The notes beneath the pieces are model-generated. The model was not told the DNA's origin. It saw nothing but the letters and a program-made list of their open reading frames with translations, and searched no databases. 64,000 nt of DNA from an uncultured Verrucomicrobiota bacterium (GTDB taxonomy: Bacteria; Verrucomicrobiota; Kiritimatiellia; SS1-B-03-39; UBA6053), in NCBI GenBank assembly GCA_937127435.1, contig CAKZLZ010000111.1, forward strand, positions 1 through 64,000, in the 5' to 3' direction. How positions within the stretch are numbered: the first letter of the stretch is position 1; each line of letters starts with the position of its first letter. The position numbers and the translations under genes are program-made. Of the stretch, positions 60,901-64,000 are shown one piece after another.

Positions 60901-63900
60901 GCCCCCCGAGTTTCGGGGATCCGGGATCTGTGGACTACGGCAAACTCCGGCAGTCTCAGATGGATTACCTCCAGTCACAGCCCGGCGCCATGGGGAATCT
61001 GTTTGACGTGACCATTACCGGTCGGGTCGGGGTTACTTTTTATGTGGATCTGACCATTCCGGTTCCCTTTGTCGGCCCGATCACCAAACGGATTTTGGCG
61101 AAAACCTTTTCCATGGAAATTTTCCAGACCACGGTCTTCGCGCTGAAGCCCTCCATCCAGTTGGGCTCGGTTTCCGGCGGAACCCTGCAGCTGCATATCG
61201 GGACCCACGCGGACCTCCGTTTGTTCGGGGATACCCGTGACCGCAATGAAGTTTTCACCATTACCAGCCGGGGGGCGGGAAGCGGCAACTCGGAGAATGT
61301 GACCGTCACCGCGGTGTTGAACAATGTGACCTTCACCCAGGATTTTTACAACATCACCCGGGTGGTCGGAACCGCAGGCGGCGGTCAGTCCCTGATCGAT
61401 GCAAGGGCGCTCACGCGGGCCACGGTGTTTTTCACCGGCGGGAGCGGCAATACGATTTTATACTCCGGCAACGGCACTGCCAACGGACTCCAAAACGAAC
61501 TGCGGGGCGGAAATGGCACCGCAACCTTAATTGGATCCACCACCCAGAGTTCCATCCTGCGGGCGGGAACTTCAAACACCGTGATTATCGGCGGGAGCGC
61601 CGGGGATGATATTTATTCCGGTGGACGCTCCGACCGGCTGGTCGGGGGCGGGGGTGGAGACACCTACTACTTTGGGGATGACTTTGGCCGTGACCGCATT
61701 GAAGTGACCGGCACCGGGAATACCGTGGACTTCTCTGCGGCAGTGAATGATATTACTTTTGATTTGGGCCGTTTGGTTCAGAGTGCAAAATCCGGTTTGA
61801 ATACGGTGTTCTTTGCGCCGGATGAATCGGGTCAGAATACCATCGACACCTGGATTGGCGGCGGCGGGAATGACCGCTTTAACACCTTCTTCTTTGCACC
61901 CGACCGTACCTTGAATATCAATGGCGGTCAGGGAAGTAATTTTTACGCCATGACCATCGGCAATCCCGCCACCCGTTATTTTGCGGATACCAACCCGGGT
62001 GCACTCTTGCTGGCTGACAAAATGTCGCCGCAGAATATTGGCCGCATTTCTTTGGTAGACCCGACGGGGAATGGCCACACGCTGATCAAGCAGACCTTCC
62101 CGGAGCGCATCAGTTACGATCGAACCTATGTCGACAACGGACGGGAACAGGCCACCATGTCCGGTATGGGACGGGTGGATCTGGATGCCGGAAACGCCAC
62201 CGTGGTGTGGGGGCAGGAAGGCGTGGAATGGATTGATTTAGGGGTTGGGGCCGAAATTACCGCGGGCACGATTGAGATGATCAGCAGCGTGGAAGCGGAA
62301 GGGCTGACCCTCAATCTGAAACGTTCTTTCAGCATTACCCAGCGGATTAATTTGCGGAACGACAGTGATATTGTGATCAATATTCAGAATCCCGATCCGC
62401 TGGGGGATTCCAGTTTGTTTATGGGGCCGGCTCCCGGCCATACTGCCCTTTGGACACCCGGCATCTACAGTTCTTCCGGCAGTGTGACTGATCTCGGGGG
62501 TGCCCAGGCGGATTCGACCATTGGAGATGGCGAAGGGAAAATTTCCATCAATACTCCCACGGGGTCGGTCTTTAATTCTGATCCTTCACGTACAGGAGTG
62601 ATTCAGGCCTTGAATGGTGAAGTGTTGATTCAGACCCGCAATTCCATTGGGCTGAGTGGCGATCCGATTAAAATCAATGCCAAGTATCTTGCCGGTCGTA
62701 CCAGCACCCCTATTGCAACCCTGTCACAAGGGATTTTCCTTACCTCTGACAGCAATCTGCATATTGCTGAAATTGACGGGGTGGACGGACTGATTACCCA
62801 GAGCGGTCGCATTGAAATCGATATGGATCCGGGCTTATTGCTCCAATACTCAAATATTTCGGCCGGGGATGGTCGGGATATCATACTTGCTTCAGACCGT
62901 ATTGAGATCTCTAACGGCAAACTGACGACGATTCAGGTTTTAGAGTCCTTTACCAATACCCGAACTGAATCCTCTACCTATTGGGTGTCGGTCCCCGTAA
63001 CCGTTCCCTACAGTTATGTTTCCTGGACAGACACTTATTATTATCACACTTTCTGGATAGCTGTAGAGGTTACCGAAACCTATGAGGTGGAATACACCGA
63101 TTACCGATATGTGGACCAGCAGATTTTGGTGGGCGCCGGCGGGCAAATTCAGACCGAAGGAAACGTCTACATACGGAATGCCAGCGATTTGATGGATATT
63201 GAAATCGGCAAGGCCACAACCTCTCCCGGTGTGCTCAGTGTCACCCGCGGATTGTTGGATACCATTGCGGCCACTGCCGCCGCCATTGTGGTGGGCCGCA
63301 ACAGCACCGAAACGATCAAGTCCGGAAAAGCGACGGTATACAATTATGCATTTGACCAAGGGTTGGTTGTGCATGGCAGCGAAGTGGATGTCCCGGGAAC
63401 GGGTGTAGGTGGAAATTTAAGTTCACTAGCCAAATTGGAATTCCACACCTACGATACGGCCGGAGGGGGAGACGGTTCCATTGTCTTCGACGCGAATGCG
63501 GATCTGGAATCTCTGAGTATTTCAGCCCGTGCTTTCCGTGACATCATCGTGAACGGATACCTGCAAGTGACCACGGACAGCGGCCTGCTTGATTTTGCTG
63601 CCGGGGTGGGTGCGTCCACCACCGGTGGTGCGAATAACAGCGGAAACCTCACGGTGAATGCCGGAGCGGTGGTCGAGGCCAATGTCAACAATGCCACTGT
63701 AAATCTGGCTGCGGGAAATTTGGCCGGAGATATACAGATCCATGCGGATATTACTTCCCGGGGAAGTATGGCGGTCAATGCCCTGGGTGGCGGGATTACG
63801 GTGGATGCCACGAAACGTTTGATGGCGGACCGTTTGGCGACGGCCTCAAAAAATACGTCCACGCTCTACACTGATGTGCGTCAACTGGACGCTGCAACCG

Positions 63901-64000
63901 TACTTGGAAGCGGATTGGGAACCGGCGCAGATTTGGTTTTGAATGAGTTAGATGGACTCGATATCCGCTTCATACAAACGGATGCGGGGTATGTTGATTT
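51921..64000 (+). CDS. Giant LEPR-XLL-type surface/secreted protein with repeated IN-like, phage-tail-like and RTX-like segments; runs off window
   Basis: Manual translation from ATG 51921: MTTKNNRYLPEWRRHLRRAPKVKKQSSFEIETMEPRLLLNAALYD...; frame read open at all points sampled to ...DIRFIQTDAGYVD at 63998; no in-frame stop seen. Confidence 0.9.
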   Translation, partial: MTTKNNRYLPEWRRHLRRAPKVKKQSSFEIETMEPRLLLNAALYDTTPTTPDADVQTRISTQLLELFDQLSELGFDINANDALNEQLKEIIAPLLGQSLDDLQEVEIGDFFEFARNTALKTYLEGTNPDSAGLALEIDTAIESIAGLSANVRDDSTANQLDIFIEIDTSGSSQEALKLGDAGQEFNLDLDEDALVTLERKESFSFRIQADLSDTSAAGLGDSKFQVELGELDVLSAEVLHTSTNNPVDGWGIEVGLLGAGEDGVTSGAYVSASDIRMNITGKLDLSAGAGGDGIFSLDEMKSFGGTFDTAFSFDLPTTASTPTVIGQNTANMNLSVDVYNDVASDQHIASLDGVTGILGFRDDNLFDDRAPLVTAVDTMTAFSRLTTSDLLEMVNSTVSLIEAMGVSGDLQDLVPLLNLSTGDAYAFGEAFRTVMMGQLQNEEMVLTAVNAPSTRKDDGGTLVSDPLDFTGAAGFNIMVGTGSPVVISLATDIARLTLEDLRDDLNTALDAALPVGHGVAARLSAGESPRLELFADSGTSFLVAGFAPDVDGLLDLGFNTHAEVVLSGDGPLGQPTGTSEDAERFQLDRLLFESAGPLDMADFTQSRQFNVRVNGASAVTVTLAGRSYADIYSLTTSIRNQLISEGLYNSLDETGVNVRVMGDVGSEVLQFYGESDVYKLRLTGSDLSKFGLSTGTQTSPYMDFELNGDGETYRVYLPGNMTNGVLDVVPNFSISDLVRDIRFALSETTYRQLGGGGEEQAGLLDESAGTGIDVRGTTNAAGDLDGGLQFFARNPGLGSGEVASFEITGQTASLSHFNFDAGFRDSTPFTSGEIFTQAAFNSVQEFAAILANAPTTPLVGITTPAPSFNTGNLTFTFPIEFSYTPADLTDVELNLSDSYDKISNLQSDSTVTVSRSSTSSFEFEVALKPDTSTSEALTVELPVTLMDWDGVLSTDAVLRFIFDDGVEHDIRINEVDTLANASTQDFADLVALAIASDANLAGKILVSVEKDAVNDIESIFFTTDPAMVDTRMLQLVIPPEISSPVTSTNAAVDVLNFATGATAFTSVADTLHATGAPTGFNTSNYALVSFELPDGSIDTILLDPEETADNTQLDYPGGDGGVDPIGSYPEALVRDLNFAIQQSLELTTLYDAKVEAFVDSDGFLAFRLNADLFPDDGSLANEDWTVTVQADYTEAQYNGLNLDLGSKEQTIAGATQDIRLTAVSGAFGETNPYKLDNGASFDISINGSDYVRLTVPSNTGTPSQADLIAAFNTALAGTAVTIGASNFVLSDFLKAATYGDGSRISIISLDNTASANPEVKSFRLLPADVAGNEAVSVLGFSADEQLTGARGGESFIDVLQLTGTATVDGVTDVITATGGFGFAEWQASGGNLDLVASSRTSLVEGLNTRFRLNDLLDTVSAGTISDISSTHVDPSTYATLTLDTLSFTDDSQGVAMSGLVFGSTPTITISHALTGDSLNSSINDFAALPDPDVAYSETNGMENLYKMGFEDVLEGLQRTADFVTDQMRIDPDGAGAGKNAYSTKLLFVREGMQEIFDLGAALDETISELNDARPRTLQEVRRSISDLLQLNFSEVDVSLETSFLAGALDSASVVIQFPFMQALSVSLPLFIDLVQLRDRSSDPAIVDFDLAGLSALASSRANPLEVSVNLLAELNLDIAVQAVKDGVAIQPRTLLRDTTEILTHFNMVGENLNGDLPVGNARFRLTNGQVAINAHGEVASDDANGTPGVYNNDALVEGYVAPVPVTVEAATTEELSASFSAGTLTASANGLLSVDGHSGWSVGDRVLINHQSDSAENGVYRITRIGSASEAWEMERATEGDSSAELNTTVFEAQQGEDYAGRQFVVTEPVGTLNTDPIRFARLIDPAVFEINLNGDQVLAYTVIAATTSQLDAEYVETGDPTKPKAYRAELVANTNGSLNSISTTLASGRQVVGIDGVGYLDINDYVLIKDQVSDSSLGNPDIRYQNGIYRVAELGDADTKWRLVRVDWVDEISEFDELRVKVTSGRDNIGDTLIQQTTTLGVEVSAGENFDFTSALERVYSNFNSSTLGFDAWADINPNGQAQALLPMIIVVTDSDGNEVLVTKDTSELTEAQKQDSALVAAAPDFVPVNIRVLNEPVSGRTGLDRLFDITVPANDPGIAAPVVFFTNPDVSARKLEFPALGPNIPPVDVLNILRDPFLMGEALDLSLFNLQFAIDQALGNQIALLGGSLPDYVPFIEEWRSTLTNRVRDELRVNKLKPINAILNSLYSVLGPSGAGYLADNNGDMLITRDDIQVLTLDAAETATVWDPNDAANYDRNGANEEFELTPTSAVSLTFDFDLRKTMSDDSNEINIDRIDLGVPELGITFSNETAVVNSSGDKVDKTGGINLRTAFHLNMGFGVDLQDGFFLYNPENTSPTDDNPLMTLDIEAVLDGDLATPGIQIFEQANRSSSWNELNVQMADGMDVPGAGDLASGFYGTFDFTFNSGSGGLDNQRITLADMNALATLGVDQFDAPAEADPRLYARGIMDFTLNADTDIHLLVEGGKAGGTFGNSGIPDIQFEFYYQERFGDGYALLNYAPMAALQASVNGDPDMPEFRYNRHLIDIVDMAYTGLTIDVEGFLEGSIFEALLKFEEGYSHLRPIVDFLLTPVPGTEWMNEPFILGDLFGSSFVTFASTVNRLSDMVRVLGEGIQGPDRKPNWAKPRMNLTVASNLGRKTSIVKKIRGKLGSDEKYQKYLDDNEFSRDIRSLESSDRSDTIQWTDNPLYRDSTVTEEQSKAQLKESFKEKLFTPNKFADRFEKFRDKGFAINQKDGKLKKFVKKQSNESLAKTDARPGSKSPIIGLTGGGFRLDYVKPETIFQILNGETANLTFLELPRLELGIAYRKSFPLPAFPPLIATVGGQFSINIHLKFGWDTQGFYWSTLDTFGQASPAFGLQGRFTVGVALSAGLIEAGIEAFFEIDVDFNWNDVTVDIASASRTTFFTPVDEDAFPRPPSFGDPGSVDYGKLRQSQMDYLQSQPGAMGNLFDVTITGRVGVTFYVDLTIPVPFVGPITKRILAKTFSMEIFQTTVFALKPSIQLGSVSGGTLQLHIGTHADLRLFGDTRDRNEVFTITSRGAGSGNSENVTVTAVLNNVTFTQDFYNITRVVGTAGGGQSLIDARALTRATVFFTGGSGNTILYSGNGTANGLQNELRGGNGTATLIGSTTQSSILRAGTSNTVIIGGSAGDDIYSGGRSDRLVGGGGGDTYYFGDDFGRDRIEVTGTGNTVDFSAAVNDITFDLGRLVQSAKSGLNTVFFAPDESGQNTIDTWIGGGGNDRFNTFFFAPDRTLNINGGQGSNFYAMTIGNPATRYFADTNPGALLLADKMSPQNIGRISLVDPTGNGHTLIKQTFPERISYDRTYVDNGREQATMSGMGRVDLDAGNATVVWGQEGVEWIDLGVGAEITAGTIEMISSVEAEGLTLNLKRSFSITQRINLRNDSDIVINIQNPDPLGDSSLFMGPAPGHTALWTPGIYSSSGSVTDLGGAQADSTIGDGEGKISINTPTGSVFNSDPSRTGVIQALNGEVLIQTRNSIGLSGDPIKINAKYLAGRTSTPIATLSQGIFLTSDSNLHIAEIDGVDGLITQSGRIEIDMDPGLLLQYSNISAGDGRDIILASDRIEISNGKLTTIQVLESFTNTRTESSTYWVSVPVTVPYSYVSWTDTYYYHTFWIAVEVTETYEVEYTDYRYVDQQILVGAGGQIQTEGNVYIRNASDLMDIEIGKATTSPGVLSVTRGLLDTIAATAAAIVVGRNSTETIKSGKATVYNYAFDQGLVVHGSEVDVPGTGVGGNLSSLAKLEFHTYDTAGGGDGSIVFDANADLESLSISARAFRDIIVNGYLQVTTDSGLLDFAAGVGASTTGGANNSGNLTVNAGAVVEANVNNATVNLAAGNLAGDIQIHADITSRGSMAVNALGGGITVDATKRLMADRLATASKNTSTLYTDVRQLDAATVLGSGLGTGADLVLNELDGLDIRFIQTDAGYVD

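Overview
64 kb of a bacterial chromosome, probably from the Verrucomicrobiota/PVC group (inferred from PEP-CTERM proteins, a LEPR-XLL-type giant protein and many small palindromic repeats). Most of it is ordinary housekeeping and metabolism: RND efflux, Dps, asd, BCP peroxiredoxin, rhodanese/DoxX, GH36, GH2, pdxA-rsmA, ribE, a spermidine operon, an ECF sigma factor with a VWA protein, a GltD-like oxidoreductase and an LpxL-like acyltransferase. The last 12 kb is one uninterrupted reading frame (51921 to beyond the window end, at least 4026 codons), encoding a giant MEPRLLL (LEPR-XLL) surface or secreted protein that the supplied ORF list omits. The points most worth following up are: (1) an integron-like gene cassette with an attC-like site at 15791-15850, where the cassette start (TTAGGC) rebuilds a perfect GTTAGGC partner for GCCTAAC; (2) a REP-associated tyrosine transposase flanked on both sides by paired ~90-bp triple-hairpin REP units; (3) 7-bp-periodic repeats, including 16 heptamers just after the start codon of a DoxX-like gene (possible phase variation) and a heptamer inverted array between asd and a DUF2400 gene; (4) several genes whose stop codon lies inside a repeat or relic element; (5) an in-frame UGA splitting a GT39-like gene from a coherent 60-aa C-terminus; (6) phage-tail-fibre-like modules and a lysine-rich island in the giant protein. 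All calls come from reading the sequence by eye; no database search was run.
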